Source of the DNA: Plasmopara viticola
Lineage: Eukaryota; Oomycota; Peronosporomycetes; Peronosporales; Peronosporaceae
DNA: 64,000 nucleotides
Assembly (NCBI GenBank): GCA_001695595.3
Contig: MBPM02000040.1
Coordinates: forward strand, 620,001 to 684,000
Reading direction: 5' to 3'
In this document: in pieces, positions 26,601 through 38,390 of the stretch
Layout: every line of letters starts with the position of its first letter
How positions within the stretch are numbered: position 1 is the first letter of the stretch
Notes under the pieces: generated by a model
The model's input: only the letters and a program-made list of their open reading frames with translations
Told to the model about the DNA's origin: nothing
Databases searched by the model: none
Made by a program: the position numbers and the translations under genes

Positions 26601-28196
26601 ACTGGCAACTTTCAAGACCAAATCGGTGGCAACCCTTCTCAAAATCAATTGTGAGACCAGCTGATCATTTAACCTACCAAGGCTGTCCCTCGATTCTGAC
26701 GCTATCGCGTTCACCAAACGATGGTTGATCTATGGCATATAATCACCCATATAGAATAGTAGATGTCTTTATATATAAACTGATGGTCGTAGTCGACCAT
26801 GACGCATGGGTCTTCGTCACTTTGAGTGGAAAGTATCTGAGGCACATGACGCGTGTGCACTTCGTGAAACCAATAGACATCTGACGACATAACATAATTA
26901 CGCTAGGATACCGTGTTGTATCCGGACATTGTGAGCTTGGCTTATGTCTTTAGACCCTGACAATTAACCAGGTGCGAAAGCCAAGGTAGTCGGTTAACCT
27001 AGGATTTGTGGTTAACCAAAGATCTGTGGTCTTAATAGAGCTTCAAGACTATTTCAGTTTGTTGTCTGGACCTCTGAGCAGCAGTACAAGTATGAATGGT
27101 GATGTTTAATCGACGCAAAGAGAAGTCTATAAACAGAAAGTTCTTTAGACACTTTTGACTTCTTGAGACCCAAGAAGCTCAATGCCTCAAGATGAAGGGT
27201 TTACACGAATCTAGTGTGTGTATTCTGAAAAAATGCATGCTGCATAGTGTGCGGCCACTAAAAGTCTACCAATGGATTAGCATCAGAGCCGTCAAATTTT
27301 GGAAATTGTTAGTGTTTACTTTATTGATTCCAGAAGCTGCTTCGAGCGAAAATTATTTGGGGTGATGCATATTAGTTGTTGACGACTTTTGTAGACTTAG
27401 TCGTCTCCAGAATGACCATCGGTAAGCATGCTGTATCTTTTTAAAGTGCCTTTGGATCAGGTTACATGTTCTGATCGAAAATGATGGTGACAGCCTCAAC
27501 GCCGCAGCTTGCGCAATGGCAATGACAATGACAATGCCGGCAATTTCATTCATGACTCTGGCGCCGTGATTGTTGACGGATAAATGTTATAACGTACTGC
27601 ATTGACGCAACAAATGTGCACATTCTCGAAATCCGTGCGCTTTATCAAAATACAAGTCGCAATTTTGATGAGTTATTTATTGGCAACAATGGTGGCGACA
27701 CTAATTGGCAACAAAGCAGTCTATAGTTTGAGGTAGTGTGCCCGATAGGAGGGAGATAATTCTAGAGACTAGCGACAGCACTGCCATCAGGAGCGATTTT
27801 GGCGATTACAATCCCACGATTGCTACTGGACCCGGCACTACCGAGTTCCTAATCCATCACTGTGATAGTATCATCGTTCAAGACCTCATTGTTGAATTAC
27901 TTGCAAATGATCTCACTGCCCTCGTGGCTTTGTTTCTAAACGTAAACCCAGCTTTCGTAGTGTTTAAGCTTGAGCGTGAACTGACAGAGGACTGTTGCCG
28001 TAAGCTACAGACACTCTGGAGAATAATATGAGTAAGCGGCATCTTTGATAAAAAAGCACACACCTACCAACCAACCAAGCTTAACGCTACTATCTCGAAG
28101 GTTGCTTGACACAAAGCTTCCATTGACAAGTGACCTATAGATGCTGTGATTAAAACGCTGACGTTGACAAAGACTTTTGGCAACGTGCTCGCACAG
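23600..28196. other. Gene-poor region, no confident gene
   Basis: Apart from a short helix-turn-helix-like fragment at 23851-24060, I recognise nothing. Open frames on the minus strand at 25,876-26,717 and on the plus strand at 27,738-28,031 lack known motifs and coding-like composition. The stretch may consist of decayed transposons, but I cannot name one. Confidence 0.45.
23851..24060 (-). pseudogene. Possible transposase N-terminal HTH fragment
   Basis: The 69-residue frame contains LDKRRIAARLGGVSPSIVSK followed by a Lys/Arg-rich tail. This resembles the DNA-binding helix-turn-helix of Tc1/mariner-like transposases, where an (R/K)xIAxxLGxSxSTVS pattern is common. No catalytic DDE/D part can be followed in any frame next to it, so if real it is a relic. 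It could also be chance. Confidence 0.25.
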
Positions 28197-30623
28197 CTAC
28201 CTGTTATTAATTTCAACGCGGTTTGCCAGTTCGTGTGAGCTTCGTTTATGCGTCCTTTGGAGATCGTCATAGCGAGAATTAAGATACCGCGTACGTTTGC
28301 CAGCTACGCGAACTTCACGCCATTGTTCTCGTTTCTCGAGCTGTTCTTGGTATCTGCGCCAAATTTTCATTGCTTGATAACGCATGAAGTCTCGTTTGCA
28401 GAATATTACCACCGTTCTATTCTCAGCGCGTGAAGCGTCAAGTACAGGGGAAATACGATTCGCCGACGGCAAATTTAGTGCGGAAGTTTTCTGTGATCCC
28501 GACACCTGTCGATCCTCATTCGACAGCGGTATGCTACCAGCTTCTTGCTGAGTACTATTTAAAGTAGACCTTTGAAAATGCGAAGTAGGCAACTTTGCTC
28601 TGCGTCTCTGTTTGCCGCCATTCTCTTTTCCAATGCTGTATGATATTTGCTGTGAATATTCTGGCCGATGTTCCTTGAACGCCTCGTTTGTCAAATGATC
28701 ACATTTCTTCCCAACGTGGCTCTCGCTTTCAATGAAAGTGTGAATTTTACCACTCGATCGAGAATCTTTAGTGTTAGTTGGCTGTGAGCATTTTGACACA
28801 TTTTTAGCTGAAGCAAATTTTGACCTAGCTTTAGCATGCAGTTGTGCACTAGTGCCTACGGCTAGGTGGGAGTCCACTTGATACGTAGTGGATGTTCGTG
28901 CCAACGCAATTTGTTTGACGAGATTGGAGTTTCTTGCTGTGACAGGAATAGCTTGAACCTTTTGTCGACTACCTGATTGATTCTCGGGCACCCGTTCCTG
29001 CCTTCGTATTGATTGTGAGTGTACTTTGTTTGGTATTACATTTGAGAAGCCATTTGTTTGTACTGCTGCCATCCGGGCAGGTCCGGACCCCAAATATGCT
29101 CGATACATAGGAGCATACAACTCTGTGCTTAGGTCTAAAGCCCCCACAGATGCTGAGGTGGCACACTGCCTTAACTGAATATCTTCTACACGGTGATTGA
29201 CTGGATGAGGTTGAAAGCTTTGCTTGTATTGTCGCTGGGATCTTCTCTGATGAATAATCGCCGCCTTTTCTGTCAACGTTCTTCGATCAACACGAGCTCG
29301 CTTCTGTTTGCCTCCATTTAAATCAATATTGATCGATTCATCATCTCCATTAAGAAGGTCTTGCATAGTAACAAGACGGACTGACTCTGTTGCCAGCGAA
29401 ATCCCTGGAACTACTGTTGTTCTTGTGGGAGAAAGTGGCGGCCTTGCCTGCGCATTGTACATCTGTGGTTCTATCGGAGGATGGATCCGAGTCGTAGCCG
29501 TGACAGTATTGAATGTTGTCTCAATGTTATGGGTTGCAACATTCTTAACGCTCGTTTCGTACAAAGCACCAGTAGGGAGAGCAGAAGATATTTGAACTGC
29601 AGGTTGCACACTTGTATAAAATTGCTTCATGATTTTGCTTAAGGCAAATTCGCTATGGTAAGAACTTTTTGCAGTTTGAATTGAGGTCGCCTCCTGCCGA
29701 ATACGCTTGGTTCCTTCGGTAACACGATACAACTGTGGCTGCTGTGAGAGACATTGATGCTCTTTACGAACCTGGGATACCGGTGTCGTGTCAATTGGAA
29801 GCTTGGTAAACAACGTTGAACATTCATCTTCTCGATAGTGTGCAGTTGACGGACACATTTCATGATTTCGAGTCTGCAACTGCGGTTGAATCCGCTGTGG
29901 AGTTAACATTGTTTCATTTCTGCTCATTGGCAATTCAACCAGGAAGTTGCCTCCATAGCCCGTCGCAAATAAGGGGAACGCTGTCGCCGGAAATTTTGAA
30001 AGTTGCTGTCGTTGTAAAGTCCTTCCAGAGATAGCTCGGACAGCTTTATTCTGCCATCTCTGCGTGTGAGCCCCGTTACTCCACATCATTTGCTTTGTAT
30101 CACTCATGCCGGATTTATAAGAAGGCTGCATCATTTGCCTCTGGTTCTGCATCTGGTGTTTCCTCTGAGTCTGTCTCATTTGCTGCATCCGAATCTGTAA
30201 TCGATCTATTTGCAGCTGCACATCGCGCTGTTTGTGTTGTTGCGTCTGCGCCTGCAGGTCCGGCTGTTGCTGCTTGATCGCACCCTGCTGCGGTCCTTGC
30301 CAGTCGTTGCTAGCCAACGAGGACATTTCCACAAGCATCGATGCTGCATCGTTGCGCTGGATTGAAAAAGGAGCTATGCGGTGCATCGGATACCCAAAGT
30401 AGGAGGAACTGTCGGTAGCTTGAGCATTCCGTGCACAAAGATGATGCATTTCGTTGTCTTCACTAAGCGGCTGGCATAGAGACGCGGCTGGCTGCTGGTG
30501 TCGTTGTTCAAGAGGCCAATGATGCTGAGATGGCAGGGGCCCCCTGCGATGGAAGGCACTCAGCACGCGTCTCGTCTTGTCTTCGGACAGCGATAATTGC
30601 GTACCCCACGCTGGGTCGGCCAT
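28197..30623 (-). CDS. Gln-rich protein of unknown function
   Basis: An uninterrupted frame encodes about 808 residues from the ATG at 30623 (MADPAWGTQLSLSEDKTRR). A further in-frame ATG lies 13 codons upstream, but the sequence between has no coding character. Seen: a Gln/Met-rich segment at about residues 107-170, low-complexity Ser/Thr/Gln stretches throughout, a basic cluster KQKRARVDRR near residue 437 that could be a nuclear localisation signal, and a compact, highly charged C-terminal segment at about 734-790 (FCKRDFMRYQAMKIWRRYQE, then WREVRVAGKRTRYLNSRYDD). The ordered, basic C-terminus looks like the conserved functional part. I do not recognise the family. A nuclear or RNA/DNA-associated role is a guess from composition only. 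The NDUFAF5 stop codon is 71 bp upstream on the same strand. Confidence 0.75.
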   Translation of the reverse strand: MADPAWGTQLSLSEDKTRRVLSAFHRRGPLPSQHHWPLEQRHQQPAASLCQPLSEDNEMHHLCARNAQATDSSSYFGYPMHRIAPFSIQRNDAASMLVEMSSLASNDWQGPQQGAIKQQQPDLQAQTQQHKQRDVQLQIDRLQIRMQQMRQTQRKHQMQNQRQMMQPSYKSGMSDTKQMMWSNGAHTQRWQNKAVRAISGRTLQRQQLSKFPATAFPLFATGYGGNFLVELPMSRNETMLTPQRIQPQLQTRNHEMCPSTAHYREDECSTLFTKLPIDTTPVSQVRKEHQCLSQQPQLYRVTEGTKRIRQEATSIQTAKSSYHSEFALSKIMKQFYTSVQPAVQISSALPTGALYETSVKNVATHNIETTFNTVTATTRIHPPIEPQMYNAQARPPLSPTRTTVVPGISLATESVRLVTMQDLLNGDDESINIDLNGGKQKRARVDRRTLTEKAAIIHQRRSQRQYKQSFQPHPVNHRVEDIQLRQCATSASVGALDLSTELYAPMYRAYLGSGPARMAAVQTNGFSNVIPNKVHSQSIRRQERVPENQSGSRQKVQAIPVTARNSNLVKQIALARTSTTYQVDSHLAVGTSAQLHAKARSKFASAKNVSKCSQPTNTKDSRSSGKIHTFIESESHVGKKCDHLTNEAFKEHRPEYSQQISYSIGKENGGKQRRRAKLPTSHFQRSTLNSTQQEAGSIPLSNEDRQVSGSQKTSALNLPSANRISPVLDASRAENRTVVIFCKRDFMRYQAMKIWRRYQEQLEKREQWREVRVAGKRTRYLNSRYDDLQRTHKRSSHELANRVEINNR

Positions 30624-30694
30624 TCTATATATAATCTTTTGCAATATGCATTTGCAACTCATCAGCGAAAATCACTTATATTAAAATAAAAAGT

Positions 30695-32029
30695 TCAGTC
30701 GTGGCTTAATTCCTTTAACGAGTATTGCGCCGAGCCGCGACCCAGCGGCTTCTGCTGCGATTTGTGAGGCGCCCAGCCAATAAGATATATTACCTGGAAC
30801 GTTGCGGGTACAGCGCCGTCCGGCTGACCAAACATGGACTGGTAGATCGAGGCAGCAGCTAGCAAAGAGTCGCGCGTGGCCGGCGCACCTTTCGAATTAA
30901 CGGCATGGTTCTCGCCCATGCCACGTAGATGCTCCATAAGCACAAACGCATTCGGATATTCCACGTGGATGTAATCCGTGTCCACTGCGGGCAAAATCAA
31001 ATGACAATCAGTGACGCAAGGCTGTGAAAGAAGAGGATGGTCATCGCTACACCTGTGCACAGGTTGAATCCGGTTGCTGACAGGAGGTTACCGGCATCTG
31101 CAACATTAATGAATGGAGATATATGCGGCGAAATACCACCTTGTCGCTCTTGATCGCCAATAATGAAGGCACTCCTGTATTAAGTCGCCGTGTTGGTGTG
31201 AACGATATTACTGGCGCGAACGTTTTGTTATGCGTACCGTAGCTCCTGAAGCGAGTCGCCTCCCAGCACCGCGGCTATAAATGCGCCATCGGGTTTTAAT
31301 GTTTCCAGTACCTGGCGAAATGTGTTTTCAAGATCATTTACCCAGTGCAAGGCCAAAGAGCTCATGACTAAGTCAAAGTGCTGCCTCGGAAAAGGCAAAA
31401 ACTCCTCGTCCACTACCAGACGTGACGTCTCCACTATCAAGTAGGACCAGCGGCTTAATTTTTCGTCTAAACAGCTCGATACGACGAAAATCATGCTACA
31501 TACATGTGGTGTTGCCCGTTCCTGAGTCGCCGCGAAGAAGCAAATTCTCTGAATTATTTAACGCGGTGTCATGTCATAATAATACTTTGTTTTTCCTGCC
31601 ACTTTTCAACCTTTAGTGAGTACGTACCAGCAGAATCACATTGCACCAGCTTCTTGACGCCACCCAGTCCCTCGTCAGCGCTTAGATTTTTGAAGAGGTG
31701 CCCACTGCCACATCCCAGATCCAATGCCAAAGGAAATCCACGCTCGATGTCCTACAATACAGCAGCATAAGATGGTCCGAAACTGCATTGTACTTATACG
31801 CTCATGACACACCTCGAGACGATCAATAAGGCGACGAGCGACCTCATCCTTTAAATACTCATACTTGTCGCTGTTTCTTAGCAGCGCGATATTGTTGCGA
31901 TGTTGCCTCTTGATGGCTACGATAGAGGGAAGAACTGCAAATTATATATTTTCAGTGAGTTAAGATGCTTACTTAGCTAAAGGTACCCCGATCAAATATT
32001 AGCGCTGTGGAGAAGACGCGTCTCGTCAT
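30695..32029 (-). CDS. NDUFAF5: NDUFAF5-like complex I assembly methyltransferase-fold protein
   Basis: Six exons on the minus strand fit: 32029-31987, 31934-31813, 31751-31628, 31466-31238, 31174-31053 and 30984-30695, about 309 residues. The protein begins MTRRVFSTALIFDR, a plausible mitochondrial presequence ending in the FDR motif typical of this family. It has the SAM-binding motif LALDLGCGSGHLFKNL, then VVDEEFLPFPRQHFDLVMSS followed by LALHWVNDL, LKPDGAFIAAVLGGDSLQEL, ISPHISPFINVADAGNLL, VDTDYIHVEYPNAFVLMEHL and VPATFQVIYLIGWAPHKSQQ. All match NDUFAF5, a mitochondrial-matrix SAM-dependent enzyme (arginine hydroxylation of NDUFS7 in animals) needed for early complex I assembly. The third intron can be spliced in two ways: 31467-31627, which gives the family-like length, or 31496-31623, which adds about 11 residues. 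The human protein has 345 residues. Confidence 0.9.
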
Positions 32030-34000
32030 TCAGCACTGTTAAGGTAGCCAAAGTAATAGCGACGCAAGCGCGCAAACTATTGTAAGAATGGACATGCTAC
32101 TGCGCTCTCTAAAAATTAATACTGAAGAGCAACAATTTTCGCAACTCGTTCATTGGCCCTAATTTACTGCGTCGACACTTTATCGCGCTCAACAAGGTTG
32201 TATTGTATTGTATTGTATTACGTTATCGCGTTGCCAAGTTATGCACGTGCTAGGCTCAGTCTGGCTAGTCCACGGCATAGAGTGGTGTCCGCATACGTCG
32301 AGTCTCGTTCGGCGGGCAGTGCAGCCAGCACCGAGGTCGTGAGGGTCTTCCATTGTTTTGTTTATCTCTGACTTGGTAAGAGCCCAGGTGACACTCTGGT
32401 ACTGGAGACCGTCGCGTCGAGGGTGAGACTCGTTGGAGACCTGCAGATGATCGAGAGCACCCGCCCGAAGCGCGCGAGCATTTAGCCCCCGCGCTTGGAA
32501 GGAGGGCGTCACCCCAACCTTTTCCGTAATCACCAAGGTTGGTCCACAAATTTTGTATTGCTTTTGACTATAAATGACTATAATATCAAGTAGAATGACG
32601 GGGTAAATTGTATTAAACTTAGTCGCCTTAGATGTCAATAATTTATTCACCACTCAGTCGTAATCTTAGTTTGTCTTTTTTCTACTTGTCTTCACTGCGC
32701 AGCGCAAAGGCCGCAACAAATTACGATCTCAAGCCGAGCCTCGAGTTACTATTTCTTCTCGTCTTGGCGCTTTGACTTACGCTGCGCCAACGAACAAATT
32801 GGGGATATTTGCTTGAGCATCGGACTAGCATTGACGTCGTCTTCGCTGCCTTGACCTTCGTCAATATTTGCGACCTGCAGTTGACGGCTTGTGAGTCGGT
32901 ATTGACAGACTCGTTGACTTAAATCGTTTCGTCACGATTTTAGAAATAACCGGTTTCAATATCATCGAGATGCTACACCGCAATCAAGCATATGCCAAGT
33001 ATTTCCAAATTAAGACGATGAACGATGTGCACACCCGTCTAGTATAGCAATTCCACATGACAAGCTCAAGGTAGGCATTAAAGACAAAGTACACATAATA
33101 TCCGCGTGAACATTTTTTTCTTTTTGTTAATGGTGCGCCAAAGAGCCGCATCACCAAGAATAAACTGCACTTATTTCTCCAGCGCGTACCTACTGCAACA
33201 ATATTTGCCTTAGCACTCACCAATGTCGCAGATTGCAAAAGACGAAAAGCTGTATTGCCTGAATGGTCTAGATTTTGCGACATCAGCCCCTATCTCCTCC
33301 ATCACCATCAATCTCATTTACAAAGTGTGGCGCAGGGTTGGTTGAAGTCAGTACAGCGGTTGACACAGTGACTATACCCGCGACAGCAACGTCATCTATA
33401 CCGTCAAGCAGTCGGCAAGTTGGATAAGTCTCGAGGTAAGAAGGCAAACTTTTTGCTGTGTTTAGCGCGATTAAACGTCTTCAACATTAGTAGCAGGGTG
33501 TACAGAGATCACCTACGCGCGTGCCACGCCCATGCACATTTAATTAATAATGACGGTGGCTAAAACCTCCCTGAGAAAAGCCTGCTGGCCATATTAGTCA
33601 GAAAAATTCATAGATCCTGAACATAGTGCAATAAACCTTTTCACCCTGGGTTTTGCAAGAAACTGTGAAAGCACACGGTACGCATGATTGAGTGGTGGAG
33701 CACTTGAATCGGCAGACGCTTTAGCTCGTCCCACGATGGGAATGCCACACCCTAATTTGATTGGGAATCCCACCTCATTTGAGGTTTTGCGCGTATAAGG
33801 GTGCTCTTTACCGAGCTTTAAGATGGTTATAGCCGTTCTCGTTTTCTCCGTCCGCAACAGGATGAACATCACGACCTGACTTAAAGCAGGATATGCTTTC
33901 CTCTTCTTTTTCGGACGGATTCAGGACCATTATGAGCATCCTGAGCTTATGCGGGGGAGGCGCCGGCATCATCGACAAAGATGACTCCGTAAAATTTACT
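32030..34000. other. Gene-poor stretch with a GC-rich island
   Basis: No intact gene is seen. A TGTAT microsatellite lies at 32,199-32,220. A conspicuously GC-rich, CpG-rich block at about 32,260-32,540 contrasts with AT-rich flanks and may be part of an LTR-retrotransposon or another insertion, but I find no primer-binding site or matching second copy in the window. A possible copia fragment is listed separately at 33,594. Confidence 0.45.
33594..33872 (-). pseudogene. Possible Ty1/copia reverse transcriptase/RNase H relic
   Basis: The frame contains AYRVLSQFLAKPRVKRFIAL, which resembles the copia motif just before RNase H (VSQLSQFLANPTxEHWxALxRVLRYL pattern). The preceding residues could be a decayed form of the LMYLxxGTRPDI motif. 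The rest of the polyprotein is not recognisable in the neighbouring frames, so at most this is a fragment. Confidence 0.25.
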
Positions 34001-34700
34001 TAAAAGGCGTGCACTCATGCTTTAAAACCACAACTCTGCCAGTAAAGATTGTTTTGAAGAGAAAAAATGACTGACGGCCATAACACAGCCTTTCTGAATT
34101 CACAGTCAACGACCCCACGGCCACAACACCGTGAATTTTGCCACGACTTAAGCGCTTCGACGTCTCATGGCCAAATCGCAACAAAATCCTTTTTAGAGGG
34201 TGGGCACAAACGCACCAAGGCTACAACTTGACCCAAAGTGGTACTTTTAATGAGTACAGAAGACCAGTGGTCACAACACAGCCAATATTTTGTTGACACT
34301 TTTCTACCTCCACTTCCCGCCACAACTCAATTAATATTGGACTAAAAAGCCCTGATGTCTTGCAAACTTATGTTAACGAACGCAGTATCATCGTAATACA
34401 ACAAGTAGTTATTCGTTTGTAAAACAAAGATACTGGAGATCAGATACTAACCTCACTATCAATTAACTGCCTCGCGAAGCAACCTAACCAATACCGACGC
34501 TACTCAAAATACTAGACATTCATTTTGACAACTCAAATTACTGAGACGTCTTCAGATCTTATATGACTTTTGTGGCTACAACTCAGCAAAATCTGCTTTA
34601 ACGGATGTGCACAAACACATTTAAACAGCCATGAACGCATCGTCCGACTTATCCAGGCTCTAGGTTGATCTTGCCTTAAACCATAACAGTACACTCATGA
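34000..34700 (+). repeat. Isolated decayed block of family 1-like repeats
   Basis: Elements such as GAGTACAGAAGACCAGTGGT followed by CACAACACAGCCAATATT, and GACTGACGGCCATAACACAG, match the GCACAGACGACTGGTCGCCA plus CAGCCAATACTG core of the 12-21.8 kb satellite. They recur at roughly 90-190 bp. This is an old outlier of that family, separated from it by the 28-32 kb gene island. Confidence 0.55.
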
Positions 34701-37700
34701 AGAGGAGCCTTATCTTCATTTATCAAAACTTCTCAATTCTCCATAAATTGATTTCTTATACTACTCAGCGAGCGCTATAAAGTGCCGTCTTCTCCTTGAT
34801 GAGATCGACGATCTGGAGGAAAACCCTCGTGTCATAATTAAACCGACATGATTGTGCATTGACGCACCGACTTCTACATAAAAATTAAAGAAGAGCTTCG
34901 ACCATCATGGTTCCCACTCAGAAGAACATGCTCCGCTGAGTGCGTATTAGAAGGATATTACCCTAGACTTCCGACTTATAGTAAAAAATGGCATGCCAAA
35001 CATACAATGAGCGCTGCCCACGACAAGCGTTGTTCAGTGGGTCATGTGACATTTAACGCGCATCGTCAAAGCTGCACCTTTGCTGCTTAAGTTAAATCCC
35101 AGTCACGCCTTTCACGACATGCATTGAGTTTTCTCTATTACGAGTTCTTACATGCCCCTTTACGTGCAGTGAAATTGGATCCCTTATGCTGTCTTGGCTT
35201 GTAGCCGACCTGAAATGTATTGAGTGCTGTGTGTTCCAAGCACTACTCAGTGCTTTAAGTGCCACTTTAAGGATTTTGGCCCGTGTTGCCTTGTCTTAAG
35301 GCCAACGATGCCATCACCCGTATAAAATGAGTACGTATTTGTGTATGCATCACTGAGTATTTAATGTGCCAATCCACGCGTAGTGGTAGAGGCTCGACCG
35401 TACTGGCATGGCCTAACACCGGGTTGTTACAGACATGCCTCTTGTGCTGCAACCTACATGCACTGCTTAGTGGTTTAGTTCTAATGCTCTAATCGCTTGA
35501 CCTTAACACTTAAGTGCCTATCAATCAAATTTTGATGTCCAACGCGTTGATTGATTCCCGCACATAGTGCACTTCTATTTCGTAGCACAGATGGGTTCAT
35601 GACTAATCAAAGCTTTGTCAGGAGTAAAACGAACATTTAAACTCCAATAAACTCATACTTCAGCCACGCTATACTTTACATCTCGGAAGGAGGCAATATC
35701 TCATAGTCAGGTCCGAGGACCGCTACTTTTCAACCAAAGTCGAGGAACTTCACACCTAGACTTACCAAACCCTAGGTACAGTAACTCTTCTTTGTAAAGC
35801 CAAAATTTGCTTTACGTTGGTGGGCTCAGAAGCATTACCATATGTCGTCTCACACCAATTTGATAGGCGGGCACTCGGACACTACAGTGGAGCATCGAAC
35901 GTGATGACCCAACGTATCAAATCGAAGAGGACCACTTATAGGTTTGAAGCCTTTCACAGCTGTCACAACAAACAGCAAGTCAGTATCGCAAGCACAATCT
36001 GTGTTGTACACCATTGAGCTTTTCAGAACTATGCCATGCAAACGCCCAATACAATAAAATTTTTATTAAATGCCCCATTTACTAAGAAGGATAATATTAG
36101 ATTTTTTAAGTAAATGGAGTAATAAAAATATAACCTTATCGTTTTTTCCAATAATTAAAATAGGACTCGGCACGCACTGCCTGCCGAGTCCTACGGCAGG
36201 CTGTACTGGATTTTCTCGTCGTTGTCCGGAGAGCCTTCCGAGTCCTTATACCACGCATCAGCACTTCAAAGAGCGAATACACGGTCAGCTATTGCTCTAT
36301 TGCGTCTGCGCACGTCTAGAATGAAAGAGAGAACGTATCTATAACCTTACATACTTTCAGCACTTCAATGTATCAAGAGCTTTTTTTCTTCAGCAGACTA
36401 CCCTGCGCTGACAGGGTGCTGCCATTTCTCTGCGGCATTCCAAACGACTAATTGGCCATCAGGGCATGGTTTCCGAACCTTGACGCGTTTATTGCAATGA
36501 ATACCCGAACCAAAAATGGCGGGCACTGTCAGACATAACGCATCGACGGATGCCCATGCGACGTCTCACAGCTCGACATTCTACCTCCCTTTAAAAGCAT
36601 AGCTGGGGTCCAAAAAGGAATTGACCTCCCAAACTTTGAGAGCTTCCAAATCGGCTGCTTAAAAAGTAAGCTCGGCAACAATTGCCACCTAAATAGCTTT
36701 TTAAAGACAGGTCGGGTGTTAATGGAGCATATCTATTATGGCTGCGCCCGTACGCAGTCAATATATCTAGACGATTACCGCCACCGTTTCTGCAAAGCCA
36801 GTCCTGATAAATTATAGCCCTGCCGATAAAAAGAACACTTGCTTCTTTTGCTGCGGTAACCTAAACGATTGTATTGCCTATAATCTGTGATACGTCGCTA
36901 ATGCTTTTTCTGAGAGAGGGATCCCATGGAAAGTGCACCTTGCTGAGGGGAAATCCATTTCAACATGTTGCGTATGCTATACACACCGTAACAACTTAGT
37001 CTTTGAGAGTTTGACAGATCTTGAAGGAGTATATATTAGTAATGGGCTGCTGGTTGTACGCGCAAATCTATAAGGATTTAATAGCCCATCTTGGGTCTTG
37101 GTAAATTCCGACGCGTGGTGAAAATTTGCGTGCCGACAAGAAGTGTCTTCAACCACAATAGACTAACTGGTGCTTTACGAGAAAGTAACAAAAAGGAGTC
37201 AATTCTGGTTCGACTGGTTAATGAAACGAATTTAAGCATAAGCTTGGTTGAGATTGAACTAATTGTGAAACCTAAATATTTCGACGGCACAAGTTATGGA
37301 CAAATATGACTTAAACTTGGGCATTGAATGGCTTAAAAAGGACGAGCCATAAATTGATATGTGGAGCAAAACAACACTCAAATCCACACAGCAGGGCTTT
37401 AGTGACGATATTAGAAATTAGTTCTTGTATCAACACCGCGACCAGTCGCTCCTATCCAAAAGTTTCATTCGCAAAACGAACACAACGAGTACACTGACAG
37501 TACATACACCTTGTCATGATAATTTAATGAACGGGCCACAATCCTTACCGGTAACATCGCGTTTCACAAAATTCATGTTTCGACCCCGTCTAATCTAACA
37601 GCTACTTTCAAGAAAGCCTATGCAAGTATACAATGAGACAAATACAAGTGCATTCAAGATACTCAATCCTTCATGATTCCAAAAGTGACGACGCTTGGGA

Positions 37701-38390
37701 ACTTTCTTCAGCGGGTAGATTATTTTCACTGGTAGCATTAGCTACCGGAGTTGCCCTTTAAATATGAGCAACGTTGTTTCACAGGTGGGTAAGTAGGGCT
37801 ATCAACCGAAGGTGATATAGTTATACAAGCAAGTACGATAGTTTTGCTAGAAGAAAATGAAGATGCAATAGAAAAGACAGTTTTTAGAGCCTCGAATGAT
37901 CTAATGAAGCCTTATTCCAGGGCTAACTGACCGCACAATTGGTCGCTGCATCACGTCAGGTATTTTTTTCGATTAAAGACACTGCCAGGGTATTGGGGTT
38001 ACCGAACTAAAAACTTTTAAGGAAAAAGCCTGAAATATCTTTGAGGTGGATCCTCTAATGACAAAACCTCATTCTCAGGATATAAATATACCCTCCCTGG
38101 AACAAAGGTCTCTTGGATTAGCCTTATAGACAACAAACGTTGTGCCATGGCTACGATACCATAAAGCATCCCAAACGTCCGGTATTGCCTTCGTAAATTA
38201 ACAATTATATGCGGTGTCCAAATCTTTAAGTTGATAGAGGAGTGAGGCACGAATCTGATCTCAAGCCAAGCACAACCCAACATAACACCATAACACCCGT
38301 CAATCACCACTATCACGAGAGAGTGTTTGCTCATTTTAGCATTCTTTGTCGAAAAGGCAACTAAAAGCATGGCGCTAGAGCTACATGCCG
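34700..38390. other. Gene-poor stretch, nothing recognised
   Basis: Only short open frames without motifs occur. The minus-strand frame at 38,017-38,403 is the longest and has no recognisable domain. A pair of overlapping inverted repeats at 36,162-36,199 is listed separately. Confidence 0.5.
36162..36199. repeat. Two overlapping, mutually exclusive hairpins
   Basis: AGGACTCGGCA (36162-36172) and TGCCGAGTCCT (36182-36192) form a perfect 11-bp stem. CTGCCG (36181-36186) and CGGCAG (36194-36199) form an alternative stem using the same middle strand. Either could form in a transcript, but no gene is attached. Confidence 0.6.

Noticed and set aside
25876..26717. Series of minus-strand ORFs that might be a retroelement
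   Set aside because: No protease, reverse transcriptase, integrase or zinc-knuckle motif could be read in any frame.
32189..32653. 154-codon minus-strand ORF over the GC-rich island
   Set aside because: It crosses a microsatellite and a sharp composition change and has no motif. It is probably a product of GC-rich non-coding DNA.
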